DNA of 64,000 nt from Prevotella sp. BV3P1 (GTDB taxonomy: Bacteria > Bacteroidota > Bacteroidia > Bacteroidales > Bacteroidaceae): the NCBI RefSeq assembly GCF_000479005.1, contig NZ_AWXC01000037.1:62001-126000 (forward strand), written 5' to 3'. Below, piece after piece: positions 20,051 to 28,976 of the stretch. The notes under the pieces are model-generated. The model had not been told where the DNA came from and made no database searches. It saw only the letters and a program-made list of their open reading frames with translations. Position numbers and translations under genes: made by a program. Each line of letters opens with the position of its first letter. Position 1 is the stretch's first letter.

Positions 20051-21655
20051 ATGAAAAGATATATCATCAAATATACAAAAAAGATTTTTCCCGTGGCAAT
20101 CTTGTTGCTGACAATGGGAATGGGATCTTGTGTGGGTGACCTGGATGTCACACCCATCGATCCGAATAAGAACACAAAGCTCGATCCAACTGCGCTGTTC
20201 AATATGTGCTATGCCAACTTTGGCTTGGAAGGCATTGAAGGTCCTGGAAAAGCCAATATCGCAGCCGATGATGGAGGAACAGCAGGATTGGTGCGTCAGA
20301 TGTTCAATGCCAACGAACTGACAACCGATGAAGCTATCTGTGCTTGGCCCGACCCTGGAGTAACAACACTCAATACCAACGAGCAAGATGCCAGCAACAT
20401 GATGCTCAGCATCTATTATAATCGTCTGTATTATGGTATCTCCATTTGTAACCAATACTTGGGGGTTGCGAGTGATGTGAATGCCACACAGACAGCTGAG
20501 ATACGGTTCTTGCGTGCCCTACAGTTTTACTTGGCGATGGACGCCTTTGGGAACATACCTTTGCCAACAGCCATCACTCCAGAGAAACCCACACAGAAAA
20601 CACAAGCAGAAGTGTATCAGTGGCTCGAGAAAGAGTTGTTGGAAATAGAACCAAATTTGTCGGATGCTAAACCAAAGACATCGAAAGACGCAGGTTATGG
20701 ACGTATTGACAAAGCGGCAGCATGGATGCTTCTGTCCAGATTGTACCTCAATGCACAGATCTATACAGGTACACCGCAATGGACTAAGGCTGCTGAATAC
20801 GCCAAGAAGGTCATTGACTCTCCCTATCAGTTAAGTAAGACAGCCAAAGGAGGATACAGCGCTTACCAGTTGATGTTCATGGGTGATAATGGTGAAAATG
20901 GTTCATCTGTCGAAGCAATTTTCCCCATTCTACAGCAAGGAGACAAGACTGCCGCTTATGGATGTACGACATTCATGATAGCGTCCTCTTATAAGAACGA
21001 CATGCCAAGCAATGGAACCACTGGCACATGGGGTGGTAACCGTGCTAGAAAAGAACTTGTCTCAAAGTTTTTCCCAAGTGGAAATGCACCACAGGCCGAA
21101 CCTGCGGTTATGATCAAGCAGGCAGGTGACGACCGAGCCATTTTCTGGGGAAAAAATCGTACCCTTGAGATTGAATCCGTAAAAGATATCGTTGATTTCA
21201 AAAAGGGCTATTCTGTCATGAAATTCACCAATGTGAAGAGTGACGGTGCAGCTGCTACGAATACAGGATTTGCTGACACAGACTTCTTCTTTTTCCGTAC
21301 AGCTGAAGCTTATCTCACCTATGCAGAGGCAACAGCTCGTATGAACAATAATGTAGCAACAGCTGAAGGAGTGGCCTTGTTGAACGAACTTCGTCAACGT
21401 TCGCATGCTTCTACTAAAGCTGGATACAGCATCAATGATATTTTGGACGAGCGAAGCAGAGAATTTTATTTCGAGGGTCAGCGACGTGTTGACTTGATAC
21501 GCTACGGCAAATTCGGAGGTAACAGCGATTATGTATGGTCATGGAAGGGCGGTGCTGCCAACGGACGCAATTTCAATGCACAGCGAAACATCTTCCCGTT
21601 GCCGTACAGCGATCTTTCTGTGAATGAGAATTTGAAACAAAACACAGGTTATTAA
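20051..21655 (+). CDS. susD: SusD-like starch-binding lipoprotein
   Basis: SusD caps SusC at the cell surface and binds helical starch. The 534-residue protein has a lipoprotein signal with lipobox MGSC (Cys about 27). The SusD fold follows, with TPR-like helices and the family C-terminus (LDERSREFYFEGQRRVDLIRYGKF, RNIFPLPYSDLSVN). It is the second gene of the susCDEF operon and lies 22 bp from susC and 18 bp from susE. Family is certain; starch as ligand is inferred from the locus. Confidence 0.96.
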   Translation: MKRYIIKYTKKIFPVAILLLTMGMGSCVGDLDVTPIDPNKNTKLDPTALFNMCYANFGLEGIEGPGKANIAADDGGTAGLVRQMFNANELTTDEAICAWPDPGVTTLNTNEQDASNMMLSIYYNRLYYGISICNQYLGVASDVNATQTAEIRFLRALQFYLAMDAFGNIPLPTAITPEKPTQKTQAEVYQWLEKELLEIEPNLSDAKPKTSKDAGYGRIDKAAAWMLLSRLYLNAQIYTGTPQWTKAAEYAKKVIDSPYQLSKTAKGGYSAYQLMFMGDNGENGSSVEAIFPILQQGDKTAAYGCTTFMIASSYKNDMPSNGTTGTWGGNRARKELVSKFFPSGNAPQAEPAVMIKQAGDDRAIFWGKNRTLEIESVKDIVDFKKGYSVMKFTNVKSDGAAATNTGFADTDFFFFRTAEAYLTYAEATARMNNNVATAEGVALLNELRQRSHASTKAGYSINDILDERSREFYFEGQRRVDLIRYGKFGGNSDYVWSWKGGAANGRNFNAQRNIFPLPYSDLSVNENLKQNTGY

Positions 21656-21673
21656 CATTCAACGAAAACAGAT

Positions 21674-22876
21674 ATGAAAACAATTTTAAAATCAATATTG
21701 CTGTTGTGTTGCACTGCTGGTCTGTTGACGGCCTGCGATGACGACCGCGGCTCGAACCCTGTGGTACAGGAGCCAGCCACATTCATGTTGAACACACCGG
21801 CTTATGCCACATCTACCATCGATATGGCATCATCAGAAACGTTGCACTTTACCTGGTCACAACCCGATTATGGTTTTCCTGCTAAGGTGGACTACCAGTT
21901 GCAAGTGTCGCTTGATGGTAACTTCACAACGTCCTATGCTCAAGAGCAAGCTGATAAGAGTGGGGCTACTAAGGCTAACTATAAAGAACTGACAACCGTG
22001 TATAATGTATGTAGTGCGGATGTCAATGTGACAGAACTGGCTAAGGCTTTTCAGCAAATAGCCAAATGGGCTGACGGAGCTGTTCCTGCTACACAAACCG
22101 TGTATGTGCGTGCTAAAGCTGTATTGAAGACAGTTTCTCAGATTTATTCAAACACGGTAAAAATCAACGTTAGTCCTTATTATGTCGAACTGAAGGATGC
22201 TGCGCCACAGATTTGGTATCTCATCGGTGGTTGCATCGCTGACGGAAAATGGTCTAATGGCTCAGATGCGATAGGGGTTTCCATGATTCCTATGTATACC
22301 ATTGCAGGCGAAAGCTATGACAAAGTTACAGGAGGTGGTCTTATTCAGTATGTGGGTTATTTCCCCGCTGGTGGCGAGTTCAAAATTATAGAGAAGCCTG
22401 GTAGTTGGGATTACGGTATGTGCGGTGATAAAGACGGACACTTTGTTTATCGCAATGGAGGTGATGATCCTGGTAATATCAAGGTGAAAGATGCGGGTTA
22501 TTATAAAATCACGGTCAACACCACTGAACATACGGCAAAAATGGAGCTGTACACGGCTGCTGTAACGACCTATCCTACCATCACTCTTCCTGGAACCTAT
22601 CAGGGTTGGAAACCAGAGAAGAATGCTTTGACAAAAGTCACTACTGGTGGAGAAAATCATGACTGGACCACTACGGTAAACTTTGATGCCGATGCAAACA
22701 TCAGCAATGACGAAGGTGTGAAGTTCACCAATGGTTCTTGGGATGTGAATTGGGGCGCTGAAGATTTCCCCTTGGGTACAGGCACAGGTGGCGGAAAGAA
22801 CATTCGCTACAAAAAGGGAACCTATAAAGTTTATTTTAACGACATTCTCGGTTCATACCAGTTTGTCGCCCAATAA
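21674..22876 (+). CDS. susE: SusE-like surface starch-binding lipoprotein
   Basis: This outer-membrane lipoprotein of 400 residues retains starch at the surface. The signal peptide ends in LLTAC followed by DDDR; acidic residues just after the lipidated Cys are the Bacteroidota surface-export signal. An N-terminal Ig/SusE-type domain spans about 30-170 (TLHFTWSQPDYGFPAKVDYQ is typical). Two carbohydrate-binding-like beta domains follow (about 180-300 and 300-400; WYLIGGCIADGKW, LPGTYQGWKPEKNALTK). It sits between susD and susF. Confidence 0.9.
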   Translation: MKTILKSILLLCCTAGLLTACDDDRGSNPVVQEPATFMLNTPAYATSTIDMASSETLHFTWSQPDYGFPAKVDYQLQVSLDGNFTTSYAQEQADKSGATKANYKELTTVYNVCSADVNVTELAKAFQQIAKWADGAVPATQTVYVRAKAVLKTVSQIYSNTVKINVSPYYVELKDAAPQIWYLIGGCIADGKWSNGSDAIGVSMIPMYTIAGESYDKVTGGGLIQYVGYFPAGGEFKIIEKPGSWDYGMCGDKDGHFVYRNGGDDPGNIKVKDAGYYKITVNTTEHTAKMELYTAAVTTYPTITLPGTYQGWKPEKNALTKVTTGGENHDWTTTVNFDADANISNDEGVKFTNGSWDVNWGAEDFPLGTGTGGGKNIRYKKGTYKVYFNDILGSYQFVAQ

Positions 22877-22937
22877 TTGAATTTGTGGCAGAAAGGAGGC
22901 TCTTTTGAGTCTCCCAGCCACTTCAAAAAGATATAAA

Positions 22938-24323
22938 ATGAAAAAGCTATTCTATACAATGGGGCTCTTCTTGCTGATGGCAAGTTGCTCCAACGATTAT
23001 ACAGATTGGGCAAATCCACAGTCAAATCATGAAGACCCAGCGACAGTAAGTTTGACCATTCAACCTGCCGAGGCCATTGATTTTGCCAAGTTGACGACCG
23101 ACTCTGTGCAACTTTTCACACCCGTTGTCAAAGCTGCTGAGGGCAGTGTGAACACTTATACCGTTGTGCTGTACAATACAAACAAGTCTGATTCTAAAAC
23201 TTTGAAGGCCGATGCGCTGGGAAAGGTTAAATCCGCAGAATTGGAAGAAGCGGTACTTCAGCTTTTTGGACATCGTCCAGTGGCGCGAACCATTGATTTG
23301 GATGTTACGGCATTCACCATTATTGAGGGGCAAAGCATCAAAAACCAAGCCAGCACTAAGGCTATTATCACACCCGAAGCACCCGTTATCGAGAATACTT
23401 ACTACCTTGTAGGCAGCATCAATGGATGGGATAATAACAATAAAGATTTCCCTGTTGTCAACAACGAAGATGATGTCTATAAAGATCCGGTCTTTACCAT
23501 TACCCTGACAGCTGCGCAAGTAGGTAATGGCGTAGAATTTAAGTTGAATCCTGTTTCGGGCATCGGTTCTTGGGATAAATGTTATACGGCATCAAAAGAT
23601 GAAGCAGAAGGAAAGATTGCAGGTGGCAACGCTGGAGGCAATCTGAAAGTTGAGGCAGTTGAAAATGCCAAATATTACAAGCTGGAGTTCAACATGCTTG
23701 ATCTCACATTCAAGGTAACCCCGATGAGCGATCCAGAGCTTTACCTCACAGGCAACCATTACGGTTGGGGAAAAACATGGAAACAGTTAGTTCCTGTCTA
23801 CGGTACTACTGATTTGTTCTGGACTATCGTTTATCTCCATGCTGGCGAACAATTCAAGTTTGCACCGCAAGCAAATTGGGGCAACGACTTCGGTATGCAG
23901 GCAACCATTCATGATGAGGCCAATGCAGGTGTCAGTGATACTGACGGTAACATTACCATTGCCAATGCTGGATGGTATCAACTGACCGTAACAAACGGTG
24001 CTTCCAGAAGCGTCACCATCAGTAAACCAAAAGTGTACCTCATTGGGAATACAGTTGGTTCGTGGGGCATTGAGGATGCAAATCTCTTCACGGAGCCTAC
24101 CACGGAAGACGGTGTTTTTGTTTCAAAGGCTTTCGCAAAAGCAGACGAAGTACGTATGTGCGTCAGTGTTCCTGGACATGACTGGTGGCAATCTGAGTTC
24201 ATTGTCACCGCAAAAGGAAAGATCGATTACCGTGGCAAGGGCGGAGACCAAACACGAGTGAATGTTAAAGCGGGTCAGAAAGCTTATCTAAATTTCTCAA
24301 AGGGAACTGGTAAATATCAATAA
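22938..24323 (+). CDS. susF: SusF-like surface starch-binding lipoprotein
   Basis: The start at 22938 gives a lipoprotein signal with lipobox LMASC. An in-frame ATG 33 bp upstream would place a polar leader before it. An N-terminal SusE/F-type domain (about 25-150) is followed by three repeated carbohydrate-binding domains beginning at YYLVGSINGWD, ELYLTGNHYGWGKTW and KVYLIGNTVGSWG. Three such modules distinguish it from susE. The product is 461 residues. It is the last gene of the susCDEF unit, and an intrinsic terminator follows at 24366. Confidence 0.9.
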   Translation: MKKLFYTMGLFLLMASCSNDYTDWANPQSNHEDPATVSLTIQPAEAIDFAKLTTDSVQLFTPVVKAAEGSVNTYTVVLYNTNKSDSKTLKADALGKVKSAELEEAVLQLFGHRPVARTIDLDVTAFTIIEGQSIKNQASTKAIITPEAPVIENTYYLVGSINGWDNNNKDFPVVNNEDDVYKDPVFTITLTAAQVGNGVEFKLNPVSGIGSWDKCYTASKDEAEGKIAGGNAGGNLKVEAVENAKYYKLEFNMLDLTFKVTPMSDPELYLTGNHYGWGKTWKQLVPVYGTTDLFWTIVYLHAGEQFKFAPQANWGNDFGMQATIHDEANAGVSDTDGNITIANAGWYQLTVTNGASRSVTISKPKVYLIGNTVGSWGIEDANLFTEPTTEDGVFVSKAFAKADEVRMCVSVPGHDWWQSEFIVTAKGKIDYRGKGGDQTRVNVKAGQKAYLNFSKGTGKYQ

Positions 24324-24365
24324 CCATACGAGAGTTATATTTAGTGAGTAATATAATCAAGTAGG

Positions 24366-24403
24366 AAAGGCAAGTCTCCGTAATGGAGACGGCCTTTTCG
24401 TTT
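24366..24403 (+). terminator. Terminator after susCDEF
   Basis: A perfect GTCTCC/GGAGAC stem with loop GTAAT is extended by AAGGC/GGCCTT pairing outside it, followed by TTTTCGTTT. It lies 43 bp after the susF stop, so the downstream amylase may have its own promoter. Confidence 0.8.
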
Positions 24404-24533
24404 AGTCACCTGTGACTGACATCAGGTTGCAATTTCTTGCAGGAGGATTCAAGGTGTGAATCTATCATGTTTTTTTTGAACTGCACAAAGTGAATTGTCA
24501 TTAAGCTGTATATCAGCAAAATCAACTAACACT

Positions 24534-26321
24534 ATGAAACTATTTAAAACCTTTTTATTCCTATTCTTGGCTATTCCTGCGCCTCTTTTCGCACAAGGTT
24601 GGCCCAAAGATTACAAGGGCGTGATGTTGCAAGCGTTTTATTGGGACAGCTACAGCGACACGCAGTGGACCAATCTCGAGAGCCAGGCCGACGAGCTGTC
24701 GCAATATTTCGACCTGATATGGGTGCCGCAGTCGGGCTATTGCAACAAGCTGCAAGACCAGATGGGCTACGCCCCCATTTGGTGGTTCAACCACAAGAGC
24801 GCGTTTGGCACAGAGGACCAACTGCGCAAGATGATCAAGACCTTCAAAGAAAAAGGCACTGGTATCATCGAAGACGTGGTCATCAACCACCGAAATGGCA
24901 ACACCAACTGGTGCAACTTTCCCGAGGAGACATGGAAAGGGCAAACCATGCACTGGTCACTGGCCGACATCTGCCAAAACGATGATGGCGGAAACACCAA
25001 GCGAAACGGCTACGACGTGTCGGGAGCGATGGACACCGGCGACGACTTTTCCGGATGCCGAGACCTTGACCACACCTCGGACAACGTGCGAAAGAACGTG
25101 AAACTATACTTGCGGTTTCTCAAAGAAGAACTTGGCTACACCGGCTTTCGTTACGACATGGTGAAGGGTTTCTCCGCAAAATACATTGGCGAGTATAACG
25201 CTTCGGCCCAACCCACCTACTCCGTGGGCGAATACTGGGACGGTGATCCCGCCAAACTGAAAAGCTGGTTAGACGGCACCAAGGTAGATGGAAAGATACA
25301 GAGCGCGGCGTTCGACTTCGCACTGAAATATTACATCAAAGACGCGCTCGGCAGCGGCCAATGGAATCGTCTGGACGGCGACTGCCCAGCCAAGGACCCC
25401 GCATACAGCAGGTACGCCGTGACCTTCGTGGACAACCACGACACCGACCGCGACAACAACCGCCTCGTGGCCAACCACATAGCCGCCAACGCCTACATCA
25501 TGGCCATGCCAGGCACTCCCTGCGTGTTTCTCACCCATTGGAAACAGTTCAAAACCCAACTCAAGAAGCTCATCTTGGCTCGCAAAGCCGCCGGCATTTC
25601 CAACCAAAGCGCCATCCTCAAGTCCGAGCGACATGGCAATGGCTATATCGTGAACGTGCGAGGCGAGAATGGCAACGTGCTGCTGGCCTTGGGAACACCC
25701 GACAGCTATGACGCCAACGGCTACAAAATAGCCGTGGAGGGGGATGGCTATAAATACTATGTGGCCGACAACGTGGACATTTCGGCCGTCCAAGCTATCG
25801 CCGACGAGAAGCCGCAAACGTTTACGCCGCCCGCGTTCTGCACCATCGACAACGACGAGCGATGCGCTTTCTTCGAGGCCCCGAGCTTCTGGACAGGCGA
25901 CGTGCGCTGCTGGCAGTGGGACCAAAAAGCCAACTACACCGGTGGCTCATGGCCCGGCACGGACTGCCGGTACGTAGGAACGACCAAGGCTGGCAACAAG
26001 GTTTACAAATGGAGTTGGAACAAGCAGACCAAGCCTGTCAACAACCCCGACGCCGGCATCATCTTCAACTGTGACAACGGAAGCAAGCAAACCGCCAACT
26101 TGGAATTTGTTAACGGCGGCTACTACGACTTTACCTCTGGCAAGAAAGGTGTGGTGACGGGCATTGACAAGGTGTCCTCAGCACAGACAGGCCAACGCAA
26201 AGTGAATGTATACGCACTGGATGGACGCCTTGTTCGCTCGCAAGTAAGCGAGAACAAGAGTCTGCAAGGATTGCAAAAAGGCGTGTATGTGGTGAACCAT
26301 CGCAAGCTGTTCGTTCGATAA
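24534..26321 (+). CDS. Secreted alpha-amylase (GH13) with probable T9SS sorting tail
   Basis: This extracellular endo-acting amylase has 595 residues from the chosen start, which opens a signal peptide ending PLFAQG with no lipobox. GH13 motifs are IIEDVVINHRNG, nucleophile D208 (GFRYDMVKG), E233 (VGEYWDG) and D303 (DNHDTDR). After about residue 440 comes a starch-binding-like module (FFEAPSFWTGDVRCWQWDQ, GGSWPGTDCRYVG). The last about 65 residues (NVYALDGRLVR, LQGLQKGVYVVNHRK) look like a type-A T9SS C-terminal domain. It lies downstream of susF and probably replaces lipoprotein SusG as the surface amylase. Sorting by T9SS is inferred. Confidence 0.92.
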   Translation: MKLFKTFLFLFLAIPAPLFAQGWPKDYKGVMLQAFYWDSYSDTQWTNLESQADELSQYFDLIWVPQSGYCNKLQDQMGYAPIWWFNHKSAFGTEDQLRKMIKTFKEKGTGIIEDVVINHRNGNTNWCNFPEETWKGQTMHWSLADICQNDDGGNTKRNGYDVSGAMDTGDDFSGCRDLDHTSDNVRKNVKLYLRFLKEELGYTGFRYDMVKGFSAKYIGEYNASAQPTYSVGEYWDGDPAKLKSWLDGTKVDGKIQSAAFDFALKYYIKDALGSGQWNRLDGDCPAKDPAYSRYAVTFVDNHDTDRDNNRLVANHIAANAYIMAMPGTPCVFLTHWKQFKTQLKKLILARKAAGISNQSAILKSERHGNGYIVNVRGENGNVLLALGTPDSYDANGYKIAVEGDGYKYYVADNVDISAVQAIADEKPQTFTPPAFCTIDNDERCAFFEAPSFWTGDVRCWQWDQKANYTGGSWPGTDCRYVGTTKAGNKVYKWSWNKQTKPVNNPDAGIIFNCDNGSKQTANLEFVNGGYYDFTSGKKGVVTGIDKVSSAQTGQRKVNVYALDGRLVRSQVSENKSLQGLQKGVYVVNHRKLFVR

Positions 26322-26335
26322 GGCACTAACCAAAG

Positions 26336-26378
26336 CAATGCCCCCTGGAATGTTTTCTCGCATTCCAGGGGGCATTGT
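26336..26378. terminator. Strong hairpin terminator after the amylase
   Basis: A 17-bp perfect stem (26336-26352 with 26361-26377) closes an 8-nt loop 14 bp after the amylase stop. The neighbouring gene on the right is convergent, so the hairpin may also stop transcription from the minus strand. Confidence 0.85.
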
Positions 26379-26548
26379 TCATTCACGTCGTTTGTGCATG
26401 GGCGGCAACCTTCTATGCCAATCCTTTCCATCCCCATCGTACAACATTAAAGATTGATGACTCAACATGGGAGTCGATTAGCTTCGTCGGTGTTTATGCT
26501 TGCGGCCTTATCTTCCAGGCAATAATCTCGGTTTTCCAATAATTGTTC

Positions 26549-26885
26549 ATATTTTTGGTATTTTCAAAAAGTTCATTCTAGAAAAATTATGCTCTTTTTG
26601 GATGTTGTTTAGCACTTTTTTGCACAACCGTCGGTCTGTTTTGATGCAATAGCATGCAGTTTGCCTTTCTATAGCATGCAGATTGTCCCTCAAACTCAAT
26701 GCTTTGATATCCCTATCTGTATGCTTTTCCAGCCTTAAAGCATTGCTTTTGCCTGTGCACCGATGTAACTATTGATCGTAAGTTGTTGAAAATTATAGAT
26801 ATAGATAAATAGCATATTTGCGACCAATGACCTGTTTGGTTGCAAATATGCGAGTATTTTTCGCGGTTGTCAACATATTTCGTAT
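26549..26885 (+). repeat. Intergenic element copy C
   Basis: Between the convergent amylase and Ig-like genes. It opens with TTTTCAAAAAGTTCATTCTA (26561-26580) and AGAAAAA. ATAGCATGCAGTTTG and ATAGCATGCAGATTGTC follow, then AAAGCATTGCTTTTG, TAGCATATTTGC (26810-26821) and GTCAACATATTT (from 26869). The last two boxes are 59 nt apart. The opening box is shared with copy F. Confidence 0.65.
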
Positions 26886-26930
26886 GTTAACCACTATGTT
26901 TTCATCTGCTCAGTTTTCTGTTTGCGACAG

Positions 26931-28430
26931 CTATTTGATGCCGGCTGCCTTTTGCAACATCATTTTTTTGCCGTTGACGATATAGATGCCTGGCTGAGTG
27001 ATGTTGGTGACTTTCTTGCCATCCAGAGTGTATATTTCGGTCTTTTTCTGGCTGACTTTCTGCTCAAGAGCCTCGATGCCAGTTGTGTTGATTACAAAGT
27101 TGGCCTCTACAACCGGGCTGAACACATTGTCGCCAGCGGCGATAATAAGCAATCTGCAGCTTTCCTGGACGATGATTTTTGCAGCTTTTGATGGCAAAAT
27201 TTTTGGTTTATTAACCAGTTCTGTTGAGTCCTTGGCAGTCGTGGACAGCCAGATGGTAAGAGCTCTTTCATCGTCGGCGTCGACTAACACCTCAACGGGT
27301 CCGTTGAATGTTCCTCCCATGGGAGATACTCTCGGGGCCTTCAACGGCTTTTTGGCTTTGACGGTGAGCACATAACTTGCGATGGTTGGCCTGTAAACTG
27401 CGTCGCCCAAGTAGCTGGCCGTAATCGTGGTAACACCCGGCTTTACTGAATATAGGTCGCCATACTGATCAACAACGCAAACGCTCTCATCCGAACTGGC
27501 ATATTTGATGGGTTTCACACCATTTGGATTTTTAAGTTCCAAACCATGTTCATTATCCGGACTTTCGATGGTATAGCTGTCGGCAACGAAGTGGAAACCT
27601 GCGTCTTGCCGCACCACATATCTGGCTTCTGTCACCTCACTATACTTGCCTTCCTTGATTGTGACGGCTTTGATGGTCATACTCTTGTCTACCTTGATGG
27701 GGGATGTGTAGGTCATTCGTTTTGATCCTTCCAGCTTAGGGTTGCTGCCATCCAAGGTATACAGCACCTTGTATGTGCCTGCTTCCATACCCTCGACGGT
27801 AATCGTGTTTTCTTGTGCTTCGTCGTATCTCCCGCCTGCCAATGAGAATGTTGGTGCAACCAGCCCAGCAGCAGCCTTATCCTTTTTGTAGGTAATGGCC
27901 AGCGACTTAATATATAGCGTGCTCTTCACTTTTGATGTCTGGTTGATGACGATTTCTATCTTTCCTTCTTGCGGTGCATCGGGAACCGTGAATTCATATT
28001 CCTTTAAATCGTTTGTCAGGGAAATCTTAGAACCATAAGCCACACCATTGACCGAAGCTGACAGCTCTGCGGCCGTTTCATCTTTCAACTTTCTGGCTGT
28101 TACTTTGATTTTTGTTACCTTTCCTATCAAGTCTGTCGTAAACATTGTTGCATGACTGGCTGGCTTTGTTGGCTTGCCTATGGCTTGTCCTGATTTGGGT
28201 ACAAATGTATAATAGTTGGTTTCTGGCGAGGTGATAGTCCAATTTAGTCCATTCAATTCGGTGGTAATACTATCCTGATTTAGGTAATTAGAGCCGAAGT
28301 TGTAAAATCCCTGCCCTCCTTTTGTCTTACTCTTATCCCAAGTGAAACTCCATGTGCTTTCTTGTGCGAGTGCCACAGACGATACCGTCGCCAGCAACAG
28401 AAGCAACAACACGTTCTTAATACTTTTCAT
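26931..28430 (-). CDS. Secreted protein with chitobiase-like and Ig-like domains and T9SS-type tail
   Basis: This 499-residue protein of unknown function has a signal peptide ending VALAQ. Residues about 24-185 form a beta-rich domain. A chitobiase/hexosaminidase C-terminal-like domain follows (TYKVLYTLDGSNPKLEGS, near 225), then a BIG2-like Ig domain (IKYASSDESVCVVDQYGDL) and a second YTLDGS-like repeat. The end (EIYTLDGKKVTNITQPGIYIVNGKK) is a typical short Prevotella T9SS sorting tail. It converges on the amylase. A promoter box TATCTTTG (28571-28564, minus strand) lies about 134 bp upstream. No catalytic motif is recognised. Confidence 0.8.
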   Translation of the reverse strand: MKSIKNVLLLLLLATVSSVALAQESTWSFTWDKSKTKGGQGFYNFGSNYLNQDSITTELNGLNWTITSPETNYYTFVPKSGQAIGKPTKPASHATMFTTDLIGKVTKIKVTARKLKDETAAELSASVNGVAYGSKISLTNDLKEYEFTVPDAPQEGKIEIVINQTSKVKSTLYIKSLAITYKKDKAAAGLVAPTFSLAGGRYDEAQENTITVEGMEAGTYKVLYTLDGSNPKLEGSKRMTYTSPIKVDKSMTIKAVTIKEGKYSEVTEARYVVRQDAGFHFVADSYTIESPDNEHGLELKNPNGVKPIKYASSDESVCVVDQYGDLYSVKPGVTTITASYLGDAVYRPTIASYVLTVKAKKPLKAPRVSPMGGTFNGPVEVLVDADDERALTIWLSTTAKDSTELVNKPKILPSKAAKIIVQESCRLLIIAAGDNVFSPVVEANFVINTTGIEALEQKVSQKKTEIYTLDGKKVTNITQPGIYIVNGKKMMLQKAAGIK

Positions 28431-28563
28431 TTTTTTCCTTTTTGTATTTTATTGGTTTGACAATTATATTTCTATTACTTGAAACATGGGTTCCTTCGGT
28501 TGATCGTTAGAGGGATATACAAGCTTCTTGGTTAGCGGCTAACCATGTTATACGAAGTGTTTG

Positions 28564-28571
28564 CAAAGATA
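28564..28571 (-). promoter_or_regulatory. Probable promoter of the Ig-like gene
   Basis: TATCTTTG on the minus strand matches the -7 consensus. No -33 box is clear. Apart from this and the purL promoter repeats, the gap 28431-28976 shows nothing recognisable. Confidence 0.5.
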
Positions 28572-28777
28572 TGAAAAATTTATAAAATAAAGTTACTTTC
28601 TGGTTATTTGTAAATGAAAATCTATATTTTGGTGATAAAAAGTTTATATTTATACTGTTATTGTTTTCTTTTGTAATAATTTCTATTTTGGCGAGGATGT
28701 GGGTGTATTTGAATCGTTGAAGCTTTCTGATCATTGAGTTGTTTCTGCTGCTCCGGAAATTTTCCAATCATTTTATT

Positions 28778-28950
28778 TTGTTACGCGCTTAGTTTGCAGT
28801 ATCTTTGCATAAGATAGGCTGCGCCTCAGCAAAGGAAGTAAATTTCCTTTGCCTTCGGCTTGTGCCGTCTTTGCATAAAAGAGACTTCGCCTCAGCAATT
28901 ACAAACAAGCTTGATTCCGTTCGGATCGCGCTATCTTTGCATAAAAGAAT
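28778..28950 (+). promoter_or_regulatory. Triplicated 66-bp promoter module upstream of purL
   Basis: CTTTGCATAA recurs at 28803, 28869 and 28935, exactly 66 bp apart, each followed by a GCCTCAGCAA- or TTCGCC-like stretch. Units 1 and 3 contain TATCTTTG (28800-28807 and 28932-28939). Unit 1 has TTG 19 nt upstream; unit 3 has TTG 18 nt upstream. Unit 2 lacks the TA and may be inactive. No purine riboswitch-like structure was recognised. Confidence 0.65.
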
Positions 28951-28976
28951 ATTCGCCAAACTAATAATAAAGATAT

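Noticed and set aside
24428..24441. TGCAATTTCTTGCA as a further LacI operator for the amylase
   Set aside because: The half-sites match but the central CG pair is missing, and there is no -7 box at the distance seen at the other three promoters.
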